A stretch of 64,000 nucleotides of DNA. Origin: an uncultured Blastocatellia bacterium. GTDB taxonomy: Bacteria > Acidobacteriota > Blastocatellia > Pyrinomonadales > Pyrinomonadaceae. The stretch spans positions 1-64,000 of the forward strand of contig CAMLLD010000012.1 of assembly GCA_946480785.1 (NCBI GenBank), given 5' to 3'. Numbering within the stretch: the first letter of the stretch is position 1; every line of letters begins with the position of its first letter. Below the pieces are notes generated by a model. The model was not told the DNA's origin and made no database searches. It saw only the letters and a list, made by a program, of their open reading frames with translations. The position numbers and the translations under genes are program-made. Of this stretch, positions 8,940-18,257 are shown piece by piece.

Positions 8940-10754
8940 ATGGAGTTACCCCAATTCGTGGTCCTATGTCTCCTTGTTGTTTCTCTTTCCTTGTTAGCGA
9001 CCTGCTTTGTTTACCGCAGCACGAAGACACGTCTCCAAGCCAAGACAAACGAAATCGAATCGCTGAGCCGGCTGCATCTTGCGACCGCTGAAGCTCTCGC
9101 CACCGCAATCGACGCGAAGGATCAAACGACGCACTGTCACGTGCGGCGCGTGCAGATCTACGCCGCGGGCATGGGCGAAGTGTTTGGACTCCCGCCAAAC
9201 GAAATCGCGGCGCTGAAAGCCGGCGCGTTGTTGCACGACGTCGGTAAGCTCGCGGTGCCGCCGCACATCTTGAACAAGCCAGGACCGTTGACTCCGGCCG
9301 AGTTCGAGAAGATGAAGATTCATACCGTCGTTGGCGCACAGATTCTCGCGCGCGTGAACTTTCCCTATCCGGTGATTCCGATCGTGCGCCATCATCACGA
9401 GCAGTGGGACGGCCGCGGTTATCCCGACAAGTTGCGCGGCGAACAGATCCCGCTGACGGCGCGAATTCTTTCCGTGGTCGATTGCTTCGACTCGGTGCGC
9501 GAAGATCGTCCGTTCCGGCGCGGCATGACGCTCGGCGAAGCGACCGCATTGCTGTTGCGCGGCGCGGGTATCCACTTCGATCCGGTCGTAGTCGACCAGT
9601 TCATCAAACACCTGCCGCGTTTCGACGCGCAGATCGAAGCGCTCGGTTTGCAACATCAACCGGCGAATCACTCGCCCGAGCCGCCGCTGCAGTTGAGCGA
9701 CATGGATCTCACGCAAACGCGCGAACGCGGTTCGTATGTCGCTTACGATCAGATCAAGAAAGCGCATCGCGAGGTTTACGCGCTTTACGAGATCGCGCGC
9801 ACGTTTGGCGGATCGCTGAACGTAGAACACACGCTCGAGATTCTGGTAGACAAGGTGGGCCACGTCGTTCCCTTCGATACCTGCGTGGTCTATATCTACG
9901 ACGACACGAAAGGTTATGCGACTGCGCGTCACGTCGTTGGCAAGAATGCGCAGAAACTCGCGTCGCGTTGTATTGCGTTGGGCGAAGGTGTGACGGGCTT
10001 CGCGCTCGCGAATCGCAGTCTCGTGAACCAGCTTCATCCGAGTCTTGATTTCACCGACATCAATCCCGAAGCTGGCATCAAATATCGTTCGATGGCCTCG
10101 TTGCCGCTGTTCAAAGACGACGTGTTGCTCGGCGCGCTGTCTGTTTATTCGAGCGAGCTCGAACAGTATGCGGACGACCACATGCGTTTGCTGGAAACGG
10201 TGACGCGGCTGGCTTCGGACGCGCTCGGCAACGCGATGCGACACGCTGAAGCAGAGTCGAATGCGTTGACCGATCCGCTGACGGGACTACCAAACGCGCG
10301 GTATCTTTCGTTGCGTTTCGACGAAGAAGCCGCGCGCGCGCGTCGCACCGATCGCGCGTTTCAGGTGGTGATGCTCGATCTCGACGAGTTCAAGAACGTC
10401 AACGACACGTTTGGTCACAAGGCGGGTGACAAGATGTTGCGTGAGGTGGCCCACATTATTTCTAGTCAACTGCGCGAATACGATTTTCTGGCGCGTTACG
10501 GTGGTGATGAGTTTGTGGCCTTAGTTCAAGAGGTCGTTGGTTCACAAGTCGACGAGTTGTGCCTGCGTATCGAGAATGCGGTGTCGAAGTTTTCGTTGAT
10601 GGTGGGCCGCAACCGCCATGCGCGTGTCGGCATCAGCGTCGGCACCGCGACCTTCGGCATCGACGGCGAGACCCTGGACCAACTCGTCGTCGCCGCCGAC
10701 ACCAAAATGTACCTCATGAAGTCCGACCACCGCCTCGAACGCACCGTGGCGTAA
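8940..10754 (+). CDS. HD-GYP + GAF + GGDEF c-di-GMP signalling protein
   Basis: A 604-residue protein starting at the ATG with AGGAG five bases upstream. Residues 5-24 form one membrane anchor. An HD-GYP domain spans about 50-230: HVRRVQIY, LLHDVGKLAVP, HTVVGAQIL, HHHEQWDGRGYP; this class hydrolyses c-di-GMP. A GAF sensor covers about 270-420. The C-terminal GGDEF domain has LDEFKNVNDTFGHKAGD and an intact GGDEF near residue 521, so diguanylate cyclase activity is possible. Both domains look catalytically complete, which is uncommon because opposing activities are more often HD-GYP or EAL with a degenerate GGDEF. The histidine kinase gene follows after a 46-base gap. Confidence 0.93.
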   Translation: MELPQFVVLCLLVVSLSLLATCFVYRSTKTRLQAKTNEIESLSRLHLATAEALATAIDAKDQTTHCHVRRVQIYAAGMGEVFGLPPNEIAALKAGALLHDVGKLAVPPHILNKPGPLTPAEFEKMKIHTVVGAQILARVNFPYPVIPIVRHHHEQWDGRGYPDKLRGEQIPLTARILSVVDCFDSVREDRPFRRGMTLGEATALLLRGAGIHFDPVVVDQFIKHLPRFDAQIEALGLQHQPANHSPEPPLQLSDMDLTQTRERGSYVAYDQIKKAHREVYALYEIARTFGGSLNVEHTLEILVDKVGHVVPFDTCVVYIYDDTKGYATARHVVGKNAQKLASRCIALGEGVTGFALANRSLVNQLHPSLDFTDINPEAGIKYRSMASLPLFKDDVLLGALSVYSSELEQYADDHMRLLETVTRLASDALGNAMRHAEAESNALTDPLTGLPNARYLSLRFDEEAARARRTDRAFQVVMLDLDEFKNVNDTFGHKAGDKMLREVAHIISSQLREYDFLARYGGDEFVALVQEVVGSQVDELCLRIENAVSKFSLMVGRNRHARVGISVGTATFGIDGETLDQLVVAADTKMYLMKSDHRLERTVA

Positions 10755-10767
10755 ATATCCTTGCGGG

Positions 10768-10797
10768 CACAGTTTCAAACTGTGTAATCTGTGGCCA
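10768..10797. repeat. Inverted repeat with interspersed CTGTGTAATCTGTGG element
   Basis: CACAGTTTCAAACTGTG (10768-10784) is an 8-bp palindrome around one base, running directly into TAATCTGTGGCC. The unit CTGTGTAATCTGTGG recurs in the hairpin at 20873-20922 and, in variant form, at 28726-28745. It lies between the c-di-GMP enzyme and the histidine kinase and would form a hairpin just upstream of the kinase start. Confidence 0.55.
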
Positions 10798-10800
10798 GGA

Positions 10801-12852
10801 ATGGTATCGCCCGCCGAAAACCAAAACGCCACCCTCTTAATAGTTGACGATGACCACGCCGCCCGCGAACGGCTGCGCGAGATCTTCGAAACCGCGCAGT
10901 ATCGCGTCGTCACGGCCAACGAAGCAGCCTCCGCGCTGCGCGTTTTGCGCGGCGTGCGTTGCGACCTCGTCGCCCTCGATCTTGAGATGCCGGGCGTCGA
11001 CGGCCTCGCGCTTTGCAAACTACTGCGCGCCCAACCCACGACCAGCAAACTCCCGATCATCGCGCTCTCCGAAAGCGACGACGAAGCGCGCAAAGTGCAG
11101 GCGTTCACTGCCGGCGCTGACGACTACATCACCAAACCTTCCACACCCGGTGAACTGCTTTCACGCGTCAGCCTGCACGTGCGCACGTCGCAGCGTGAAT
11201 GGGCGCTGATCGGCACGAACCGCGAACTGCGTTTCCTATCCGACATCGGTCGCGGACTGCTGCGCGCGCTCGAACCCGAACAACTCGTCCGCCGCGTCGC
11301 GGGCGCGACTTACGATGCGCTCGACGCATCGCTCTGCGCCGCTTACGTCAACGTCGGCCGCGACAATCACGCCCTCTGCGTTTTCGATCGCGAAGGCAGT
11401 GCTGACGATCAATCGTTACTAAACCAGGATGCGCTGCAAGAATGGCTGCGTTCATCTGCGGCGGCGAGTTCCTTGCTGATCTCGCAACGCTCGGAATTTC
11501 TGCTGAGCGACGATGACGCTCACGCGATCGAATACGTCTCGCCGTTTCGTTTCGCGGGCCGCGCAAAGGGCGCGCTGATCGTCGCGTTCGATCTCATCGA
11601 ACAATGCGGCGAAACCGAACGACGCCTGATCGACGCAGCCGCACAACAGACTTCACTCGCCGCGCACATCTGTTCGCTCTACCAGGCCGCGCGCGACACT
11701 TCGCTAAGTCTCGCGCGTGAAGTCGAACGGCGCACCGCCGAGAGCGAAGCGCAGAAACGTTTCATCGAAGCGATCGTCGACAGTTTGCCGTTATCGCTTT
11801 ACGCGATCGATCGCGAGTATCGCGTCGTCGCGTGGAACCGCAACCGCGAACTCGGCGAGCTCGGCATTCCGCGCGGGTCCGTGCTCGGCAAGAACGTGTT
11901 CGAAGTATTGACGCGCCAACCGCGCGACGTGCTCGAACACGAATTCGAACGCGTGTTTGAAAGCGGCGAGATCGAACGCATCGAACAGGAAACACCGAGT
12001 CCGAAAGGCGACATCCGCCATTGGGTGATCAGCAAGATCCCCATGTGGGCCGACACAACCGGAGAAGTGAGTCACGTGATCACGGTTGGCGAAGACGTGA
12101 CAGATCGTGTCGAGGCGAATCGCGCAGTCGCGCGCGCGGAAAAACTCGCGGCTGTCGGACGGCTCGCGGCCGGCGTGGTCCATGAGATCAACAACCCGCT
12201 CGCCACGATCAGCGCCTGCGCGGAATCGCTCGAAGCGCGCGTAAACGAAGGCTCGTTCGACGGCTCGCCTGCGCTCGAAGATCTGCGCGAGTATCTGGGC
12301 TTGATCCGCAGCGAAGCATTTCGTTGCAAGAGCATCACGATGGGTTTGTTAGACTTCAGCCGCACGCGCACGTCGCAACGCGTGGTGATCAATCTCGGCG
12401 ACGTGATCAGCTCCGCGGGCCGCTTGTTGTCGCATCAAAAGCGCAGTTCGGCAGTGGAATTCAAACTGGAGATCGCGCCGGATCTACATCCGGTTTCCGG
12501 CGATCCCGGCCAGTTGCAACAAGCCGTGATCGCGCTTGCGACGAATGCACTTGACGCGATGGGCGACAGCGGTTCGTTGTCGATCATCGCGCGCAACAAC
12601 GGCGACAGCGTGACAATCGAGGTGAGCGACACGGGCGTCGGCATTCCCGCGGAGAACCTCGCCAAAATTTTCGAGCCTTTCTTCACGACGAAGGAAATTG
12701 GCAGGGGAACCGGTCTCGGCCTCGCGGTGTGTTATGGTATCTTAACCGAGCACGGCGGCGCCCTTGACGTGCAATCGACAGTGGGAACAGGCACCACGTT
12801 CACCATTTCTCTTCCAGCAATCAAGCTACACGAGGAACCGACGGTTGAGTGA
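10801..12852 (+). CDS. REC-GAF-PAS sensor histidine kinase
   Basis: A 683-residue soluble hybrid kinase. The N-terminal receiver domain (1-125) has the acidic pocket at VDDD, phospho-acceptor D60 in [10 protein letters not shown] and K in DYITKPS. Residues about 140-290 look like a GAF domain, followed by a short coiled coil and a PAS domain (about 320-440, [22 protein letters not shown]). The HisKA box is [18 protein letters not shown] (H461). The ATPase domain has [36 protein letters not shown] and [12 protein letters not shown]. The ATG is directly preceded by AGGA with hardly any spacing, so initiation may be weak. It overlaps the sigma-54 regulator gene by eight bases; the two are probably a cognate pair. 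Confidence 0.94.
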   Translation: MVSPAENQNATLLIVDDDHAARERLREIFETAQYRVVTANEAASALRVLRGVRCDLVALDLEMPGVDGLALCKLLRAQPTTSKLPIIALSESDDEARKVQAFTAGADDYITKPSTPGELLSRVSLHVRTSQREWALIGTNRELRFLSDIGRGLLRALEPEQLVRRVAGATYDALDASLCAAYVNVGRDNHALCVFDREGSADDQSLLNQDALQEWLRSSAAASSLLISQRSEFLLSDDDAHAIEYVSPFRFAGRAKGALIVAFDLIEQCGETERRLIDAAAQQTSLAAHICSLYQAARDTSLSLAREVERRTAESEAQKRFIEAIVDSLPLSLYAIDREYRVVAWNRNRELGELGIPRGSVLGKNVFEVLTRQPRDVLEHEFERVFESGEIERIEQETPSPKGDIRHWVISKIPMWADTTGEVSHVITVGEDVTDRVEANRAVARAEKLAAVGRLAAGVVHEINNPLATISACAESLEARVNEGSFDGSPALEDLREYLGLIRSEAFRCKSITMGLLDFSRTRTSQRVVINLGDVISSAGRLLSHQKRSSAVEFKLEIAPDLHPVSGDPGQLQQAVIALATNALDAMGDSGSLSIIARNNGDSVTIEVSDTGVGIPAENLAKIFEPFFTTKEIGRGTGLGLAVCYGILTEHGGALDVQSTVGTGTTFTISLPAIKLHEEPTVE

Positions 12853-14275
12853 GCAGCAACAGCAAGCACGGATTCTGATCGCGGAAGACGAGGCCAACCT
12901 GCGGCTGGTGCTGCAAAAGGAGTTGGAGCGTTTGGGCTACCGCGTGCAAGCGGCGCCCGACGGCGAAGCGGCGCTGCGCAAGCTCGAAGAGAGCAACGTC
13001 GACGTGTTGCTGTGTGACATCAACATGCCGCGCATCGACGGCATGGAGTTGTTGCGGCGCGTGCATCAACGACCGAACCCGCCGGAAGTGATCATGTTGA
13101 CGGGCCAGGCCACAGTCGAGACTGCGGTCGAGGCGATGAAGCTCGGCGCATACGATTACCTTACCAAGCCTTACAGCATCAACGAGCTCGACGTGCGCGT
13201 GAAGCAAGCGGCGGACAAGCGGCGTCTGCGCGTCGACAACACGCGTTTGCGCGAACAACTCGCGCGGCAGTCTGCGTTGCCCGAGATCGTTTCGGTTTCG
13301 GAATTGATGAAGGAAGCGATCCGTTTGATCGAACGTGTCGCGCCGTCGGAAGCGTCGGTGCTGATTACGGGCGAGTCGGGCACGGGTAAAGAATTGGTGG
13401 CCCATGCGATTCATCGCTTGTCGAATCGTGCGGACGCGTCGTTTGTGGATCTCAACTGCGCGGCGTTTCAGGAGTCGTTGCTCGAGTCGGAATTGTTTGG
13501 TTACGAAGCGGGCGCGTTCTCGGGCGCGAAGGGACGAAAGCTCGGTTTGATCGAATTGGCTGACGGCGGCACGTTGTTTCTCGATGAAGTGACGGAGTTG
13601 CCGGCGCAGTTACAGGCGAAACTGTTGCGCGCGATCGAGACGCGCACGTTTTTCAGAGTCGGTGGCGTGCGCAAGGTGGAAGTGAACGTGCGCATCGTGG
13701 CCGCGACGAATCGCAATCTCGATAACGTCGTTAACGAAGGCGTGTTTCGATCGGACTTGCTCTACCGCATCAACGGTTTTCAGATCAGTCTTGCGCCGTT
13801 GCGCGAGCGGCCGGAAGATATTAAGCCGTTGACGCGTTATTTGCTGAAGCAGATCGCGGGCACGCACCCGCCTGAGTTGACTGAAGACGCGTTTGCGGCG
13901 TTGCGCGCGTATCACTGGCCGGGAAATGTGCGGCAGTTGAAGAACTGTTTAGAGCGCGCGGTGATCTTGTCGAACAACGGACGGATTACGCTTTCGGAGT
14001 TGCCGCCGGAAGTGATGCGGCCGGCGGTCGCCGCGCCTGTCGTGGCGGGTGTTGCCGCGCCGGTTGCCGCTCCGGCGGCCGATGGTAGCGTTGCACAGGT
14101 GGCGGTTCAGCCGCCGTCGACGCCGGGATCGTTGCGGGAAGTGGAGCGGCAACAGATTCTCGCAGCGCTCGAAAAGACCGGTTGGCATCGTGGCAAGACC
14201 GCCGAGATCCTCGGCATCTCACCTTCAACGCTGTATCGTCGTTTGCGTGATTACGATCTCGAACGCCGGCGTTAG
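12845..14275 (+). CDS. NtrC-family sigma-54-dependent response regulator
   Basis: A 476-residue activator. TTG at 12845 is chosen because GAGGAA lies about eight bases upstream, the receiver domain starts nine residues later, and a longer frame would run inside the kinase gene. Receiver: D58 in LLCDINMPRIDG and K in YDYLTKPYS. AAA+ domain: Walker A GESGTGKE, the sigma-54 contact loop as GAFSGA instead of the usual GAFTGA, Walker B GGTLFLDE, and NVRIVAATNR. An Ala/Pro-rich linker (VAAPVVAGVAAPVAAPAADG) precedes a C-terminal Fis-type helix-turn-helix (GKTAEILGISPSTLYRRLRDY). It overlaps the kinase upstream and the convergent CoA ligase by four bases. Its targets are not evident. Confidence 0.94.
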   Translation: MSEQQQQARILIAEDEANLRLVLQKELERLGYRVQAAPDGEAALRKLEESNVDVLLCDINMPRIDGMELLRRVHQRPNPPEVIMLTGQATVETAVEAMKLGAYDYLTKPYSINELDVRVKQAADKRRLRVDNTRLREQLARQSALPEIVSVSELMKEAIRLIERVAPSEASVLITGESGTGKELVAHAIHRLSNRADASFVDLNCAAFQESLLESELFGYEAGAFSGAKGRKLGLIELADGGTLFLDEVTELPAQLQAKLLRAIETRTFFRVGGVRKVEVNVRIVAATNRNLDNVVNEGVFRSDLLYRINGFQISLAPLRERPEDIKPLTRYLLKQIAGTHPPELTEDAFAALRAYHWPGNVRQLKNCLERAVILSNNGRITLSELPPEVMRPAVAAPVVAGVAAPVAAPAADGSVAQVAVQPPSTPGSLREVERQQILAALEKTGWHRGKTAEILGISPSTLYRRLRDYDLERRR

Positions 14276-15834
14276 CCCGCCTTTAGTTTTTTGCGATCAA
14301 TTTTGCCGCGGTCGTTCTTGGGCAGGGACGATACGAACTCCACCCAGCGCGGATATTTGTAAACCGCGATCCTGCTCTTCACAAACTGCTTGATCTCCTC
14401 GGCGAGTTGGTCTGATCCCGCGCGCTCTTCGCGGAGAACCACAAACGCTTTCGGCTTCACCAAACCATCCGCTTCGTGGCCCACCACCGCGCACTCGAGC
14501 ACCGCCTCGTGTTGCAGCAAACAGTTTTCGATCTCCGCGGGCGCGACGAATACGCCCGACACTTTCAGCATGTCGTCAGTGCGTCCGTGGTACCAGTAAT
14601 AACCATCCGCATCGACATGAAACTGATCGCCCGTGGTGCACCAATCACCGGCAAAAGTCTCTTTCGACTTCTCGTGCGCGTTCCAGTAACACAGCGCTGC
14701 GGAGTCGCCTTTGATCTTCAACGTGCCCATCGCCCCGGTCGGCACTTCATTGTTGTCAGCATCGACGATCTTTGCTTCGTAGCCTTCGACGATGCGGCCG
14801 AGCGAGCCGGGTTTGATGTCGCCCGGACGATTCGTGATGTAGATGTGAAACATCTCCGCCGAGCCGATGCCATCGCAGATATCGACGCCGTACGTGTTCA
14901 TCCAGCGTTCGTAAAGCTCGATCGGCAAAGCTTCGCCGGCTGAATAACAGAACCTTAGACTCGAAAGATCATCTTTCGCGGCTCCCGGAACGTTGAGCAT
15001 TGAATTGATCATCGTGGGCACGGTGGTGAGGATCGTCGGGCGATAGCGCTTGATGACTTCAAACATTTTTTCCGCGGTAGAACGCTCTGAAAAGAGTGCG
15101 GTCGCGCCGCCGACAGCGAAAGGGAACAGGAGATTGGTGCCCGTCGCGTAGCCGAAAAACAATTTCGGCACAGACACCGTGAGATCATCCGCGCTAACAC
15201 CCATCGTGCGTTTCGCAAACACTTCGGTGTTGTAAGGCAGATCGTGTTGCAGGTGGACCGCACCCTTCGGATGCCCCGTCGAACCGGAAGTAAACAACCA
15301 GATCGCGATATCGTCGCGACGCGTATCCGCGGGCTTACACTCATAATCAGCGGCGTCGATCGTTGTTTTGAAATCCAGCGTCCGCATCTGCCGCTGGGTT
15401 ATTTTCCAGTCTCGGCCAACCACCAGAACGCCGCGCAGGTAACGCGAACTCTTCGCAACGGCTTCTCCAAACGCCGGCAACACCGACTCATGGACCACCG
15501 CGACACGCGCCCGCGTGTAGTCCAAATAGTATTCATAGTCCGCCGCAGGCAGCAGCGGATTTACCATCGTGATCACCGCACCGATACGCGCCGCGCCAAA
15601 CCACGTCCACACAAACTCCGGACAGTCCGGCAACACCAGCAACACGCGATCTTCAATATCAACACCAAGCTCGCGCAACGCGTTGCCAACGCGATTCGAC
15701 AGCCGCGCCGCATCGCCATAAGTCCACGTCTGATCTTCAAAGTAGAGACACGTCTTGTTCTCGCGGCCTTCCTCGACGTTGTGATAGAGGAAGTAATCGG
15801 CCATGTTGAAGCGTTCAGGAAAAGAGACGGTCAT
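14272..15834 (-). CDS. Benzoate/anthranilate-CoA ligase family protein
   Basis: A 520-residue ANL-superfamily acyl-CoA synthetase of the benzoate-CoA ligase family, which activates an aromatic acid with ATP and CoA. Visible are the AMP-binding loop LFTSGSTGHPKGAVH, the family-typical VPKLFFGYATGTNLLFPF, CYSAGEALP, DGIGSAEMFHIYITNRPGDIKPGSLG, and the C-terminal WYHGRTDDMLKVSG hinge plus catalytic K in NDRGKIDRKKL. The start MTVSFPERFN fits the family; a longer frame exists with no clear ribosome binding site. It lies downstream of kynA and kynU. With kynureninase producing anthranilate, I infer 2-aminobenzoate as substrate, though benzoate cannot be excluded. Confidence 0.88.
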   Translation of the reverse strand: MTVSFPERFNMADYFLYHNVEEGRENKTCLYFEDQTWTYGDAARLSNRVGNALRELGVDIEDRVLLVLPDCPEFVWTWFGAARIGAVITMVNPLLPAADYEYYLDYTRARVAVVHESVLPAFGEAVAKSSRYLRGVLVVGRDWKITQRQMRTLDFKTTIDAADYECKPADTRRDDIAIWLFTSGSTGHPKGAVHLQHDLPYNTEVFAKRTMGVSADDLTVSVPKLFFGYATGTNLLFPFAVGGATALFSERSTAEKMFEVIKRYRPTILTTVPTMINSMLNVPGAAKDDLSSLRFCYSAGEALPIELYERWMNTYGVDICDGIGSAEMFHIYITNRPGDIKPGSLGRIVEGYEAKIVDADNNEVPTGAMGTLKIKGDSAALCYWNAHEKSKETFAGDWCTTGDQFHVDADGYYWYHGRTDDMLKVSGVFVAPAEIENCLLQHEAVLECAVVGHEADGLVKPKAFVVLREERAGSDQLAEEIKQFVKSRIAVYKYPRWVEFVSSLPKNDRGKIDRKKLKAG

Positions 15835-15853
15835 GATTTCTTTTGCGCTTCGT

Positions 15854-16183
15854 TCAGGATTGCGTTTGAGCTTGGGATACAAAGAATTTTTCGAGGAAGC
15901 GTGCGAGGTTCGCTTCATCATCCGGAGTGCTCGAATTGAACTTCAGCGCGAAGCCAATCTCCGACGCTGCATCAACCACCTCGGCCCAGAAGTTCACGGT
16001 CTGCGTTTCGGTAAGATTGATCTCGAGCCAGACGAGCTCTTTCACTTCGACTTTGCCGCCGGTCAATACGAAGCAGCCGCTGCGGCTCAAGTCAGTCACG
16101 GTCGCCTTCTCGCGCGAGAGCACACCCTCCCACCGCGCCGGCAAATTCACCCTCACACGTGGTGCTGACCTTCTGTCTTTCAT
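15854..16183 (-). CDS. PilZ domain protein
   Basis: A 109-residue single-domain protein. RRSAPRVRVNLPARW at the N-terminus and DLSRSGCFVLTGG (D-x-S-x-x-G) are the two c-di-GMP contact motifs of PilZ, followed by VWLEINLTETQTVNFWAEVV and IGFALKF. It sits between kynA and the CoA ligase on the same strand, 28 and 19 bases from them, so it is probably in the same transcript although it has no obvious catabolic role. A link between the c-di-GMP block just upstream and this operon is possible but only inferred. Confidence 0.87.
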   Translation of the reverse strand: MKDRRSAPRVRVNLPARWEGVLSREKATVTDLSRSGCFVLTGGKVEVKELVWLEINLTETQTVNFWAEVVDAASEIGFALKFNSSTPDDEANLARFLEKFFVSQAQTQS

Positions 16184-16211
16184 GCGTGCTGATCTGCGTG
16201 GTCCAACAGTC

Positions 16212-17018
16212 TCAATGCGCGAACGGGCAGCCGTTGCTGCCGTGCTTCATGTCGAGGTACGTGCGTGCTTCCCAGAGGTCGGGAAAGAATTTCTTGTCGA
16301 GCGTCGTCTGCAAATAACCGATGCCTTCCGAGCCGCCGGTGCCACGCTTCGCGCCCACCATGCGCTCCACCATCTTGATGTGATGTGAACGCCACAGCGA
16401 GAAGTACTCGTCGTGCTCCAGCAACGCTTCCGCAAGCTGAAACTCTTCGTAACGAGATTCGAAGTGCGTCAGGATCTCGAGTACCGCCCGCGCCCGTTGG
16501 CCCACGTCAAACCCGCGGCGCTCGAGCACGCCATAAAACGCGTCGGCCAGCGACGGCTGGTCCATTCTCGCTCGCAACCGTTCGTATGCAAACTGATCTT
16601 CGCGAAACTCACGCAAGATGTGTTCGTCTTTCAACCCCGACGAAAACTCAATCTCGCGAAACTGCATCGACTGAAACCCGCTCGCCGGATTCAGCTCGTC
16701 GCGAAACGCGAGAAAACTGATCGGCGTCATAGTTTCGAGTATATGAATCTGCTGCACCAGCAACTTCTCGATCTCCACGATCCTCTCGATCGCGCGCGTG
16801 GCCGCTGGCAACCGGTCGTCAAGCAGAAACTGAATCGCGGCATCGAGTTCGTGGAGGATCTGTTTGAACCACAACTCATACGCCTGGTGCACCGTGATGA
16901 ACAGCAACTCATCGTGATGCGCGGGATCCGAAAGACAGTCCTGCAAATTGATCAGGTCCTGCACGCGCAGATATTTGTTGTAGGAAAGTGGCGGGTTCTC
17001 CCCGTAATTCTTCGACAT
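16212..17018 (-). CDS. kynA: Tryptophan 2,3-dioxygenase
   Basis: A 268-residue haem dioxygenase that opens the indole ring of L-tryptophan to N-formylkynurenine. Family features are YNKYLRVQDLINLQ, the distal-pocket region ELLFITVHQAYELWFKQILHEL, TPISFLAFRDELNPASGFQS, WRSHHIKMVERMVGAKRGTGGSEGIGYL with the proximal His and the substrate loop, and the C-terminal FFPDLWEARTYL. Length is normal for bacteria. Its ATG overlaps the kynureninase stop by one base (TAATG), so translation is coupled. No formamidase gene, needed for the next step, was found in the window. Confidence 0.96.
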   Translation of the reverse strand: MSKNYGENPPLSYNKYLRVQDLINLQDCLSDPAHHDELLFITVHQAYELWFKQILHELDAAIQFLLDDRLPAATRAIERIVEIEKLLVQQIHILETMTPISFLAFRDELNPASGFQSMQFREIEFSSGLKDEHILREFREDQFAYERLRARMDQPSLADAFYGVLERRGFDVGQRARAVLEILTHFESRYEEFQLAEALLEHDEYFSLWRSHHIKMVERMVGAKRGTGGSEGIGYLQTTLDKKFFPDLWEARTYLDMKHGSNGCPFAH

Positions 17019-18205
17019 TAAAACGCCGCTCCCGCCGCCTCGTGTGCGCGGTACGCATTCGACTCCGCGATCTTCTTCATCTCCGCGATCACTAACTCCA
17101 GCTCTTCATCCGTGGTGTAGAAATGCGGCGAGATGCGCACGCCCGCGCCCGGCCGGTAATCGATGATGAACTCGCGCCGGATCAGTTCCTTCGCGATCGC
17201 CGCGGCGTGTTCGTGGGCCACCGTGATCGTGCCGCCGCGTTGCTCGGCATCGCGCGGACTCGTCACGCTGAACCCCGCTTCCAGCGCCAAGTCGATCAGG
17301 TAATTCGTCTGTCGCATGTTCTTCTCACGAATCTTGTCGACGCCGATCGTGTTGATGATCTTGTAGCCCGATTGCGCGGCATACAAAGCGGGAATCGCCG
17401 GCGAGCCGTGCAGAAAGCGCGTGATGTTCGGCGCGTAACGCAGCTCCGTGTCGAACGCAAATGGTTGCTCGTGGGCCATCCAGCCGGTGGTTTTTGGTTG
17501 CAGTTTCGTTTGCAGATCGGGGCGCACGTAAAGATAACCCGCGCCTGGTCCACCGCAGAGCCACTTCACCGATCCGCCCGTCGCGAAGTCTGCGTTAAGC
17601 TCTTTCACACTGAACGGCACGGTGCCCGCGGATTGATAAGTGTCGAGCACGACGAGCGCGCCGACTTCATGCGCCCGCTCGATGATCGCGCGCGCGTCCT
17701 GCAAAAAGGCGCTCTTGAAAAGCACGTGCGAGAAGGGAACCAGCAGCGTCGTTTCATCGATCGCGGCGAGCAGTCGCTCCAACGGCACCGTGATCCCGTC
17801 GTCAGACTTCACCGTTTCGATGCGTATCCTGCCGTCACGAGCGTGCGCTTCGTAGACGTACATCACCGAAGGAAAGTTGAGCTCGGAATAGACGATCTTA
17901 TTGCGCTCGGGCGTCGGCTCGAGACACGACAATATCAACGACTCGCAGATCGAGACGTTCTGATGCATCACGACCGTGCCCTGATCGGCGCCGATGATGC
18001 GCGCGATCTCGTCGCCCACTGTGACGGGCATGTCCCACCAGCCTTCAGCCCACGCGCGCACGCCGCGCGTCGCCCACACGTCGGCGTATTCGTGCAGCCG
18101 ATCGTAAGTCGCACGCGGCATCGCACCGAGACTGTGCGAGATCAGGTAAACCGTTTTGTCGAGAATCGGAAACTCGCTGCGCCACTTCAGTAAGTCGTCA
18201 GACAA
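17018..18205 (-). CDS. kynU: Kynureninase
   Basis: A 395-residue fold-type I PLP enzyme of the kynureninase/aminotransferase class V group, expected to split kynurenine into anthranilate and alanine. It has YLISHSLGAMP at the N-terminus, WDMPVTVGDEIARIIGA, and LDTYQSAGTVPFSVKELNADFATGGSVKWLCGGPGAGYLYVRPD, which contains the PLP aspartate region and Schiff-base lysine. The Trp-rich segment AWAEGWWDMP is typical of this set. The start is TTG at 18205 with AGGAGG eight bases upstream. It heads the kynU-kynA-pilZ-ligase transcript and is divergent from the OYE gene, 52 bases away. Confidence 0.85.
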   Translation of the reverse strand: MSDDLLKWRSEFPILDKTVYLISHSLGAMPRATYDRLHEYADVWATRGVRAWAEGWWDMPVTVGDEIARIIGADQGTVVMHQNVSICESLILSCLEPTPERNKIVYSELNFPSVMYVYEAHARDGRIRIETVKSDDGITVPLERLLAAIDETTLLVPFSHVLFKSAFLQDARAIIERAHEVGALVVLDTYQSAGTVPFSVKELNADFATGGSVKWLCGGPGAGYLYVRPDLQTKLQPKTTGWMAHEQPFAFDTELRYAPNITRFLHGSPAIPALYAAQSGYKIINTIGVDKIREKNMRQTNYLIDLALEAGFSVTSPRDAEQRGGTITVAHEHAAAIAKELIRREFIIDYRPGAGVRISPHFYTTDEELELVIAEMKKIAESNAYRAHEAAGAAF

Positions 18206-18257
18206 TCAAGCGTCCTCCTGAGGTAAATGTACCAGAATCGTGTAAGCTCTGGCTAAG
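18206..18257. promoter_or_regulatory. Short divergent promoter region, kynU / OYE
   Basis: Only 52 bases separate the two divergent start codons. The minus-strand ribosome binding site AGGAGG takes up part of it. Promoters for both directions would have to overlap here or lie inside the coding regions. No clear -35/-10 pair or operator palindrome could be picked out. Confidence 0.35.

Noticed and set aside
8994..10244. 416-codon minus-strand frame under the HD-GYP/GGDEF gene
   Set aside because: Shadow frame; the plus strand has clear domains and a ribosome binding site.
17123..18193. 356-codon plus-strand frame antisense to kynU
   Set aside because: Shadow frame with typical Arg/His/Asp-rich translation; no motif and no ribosome binding site.
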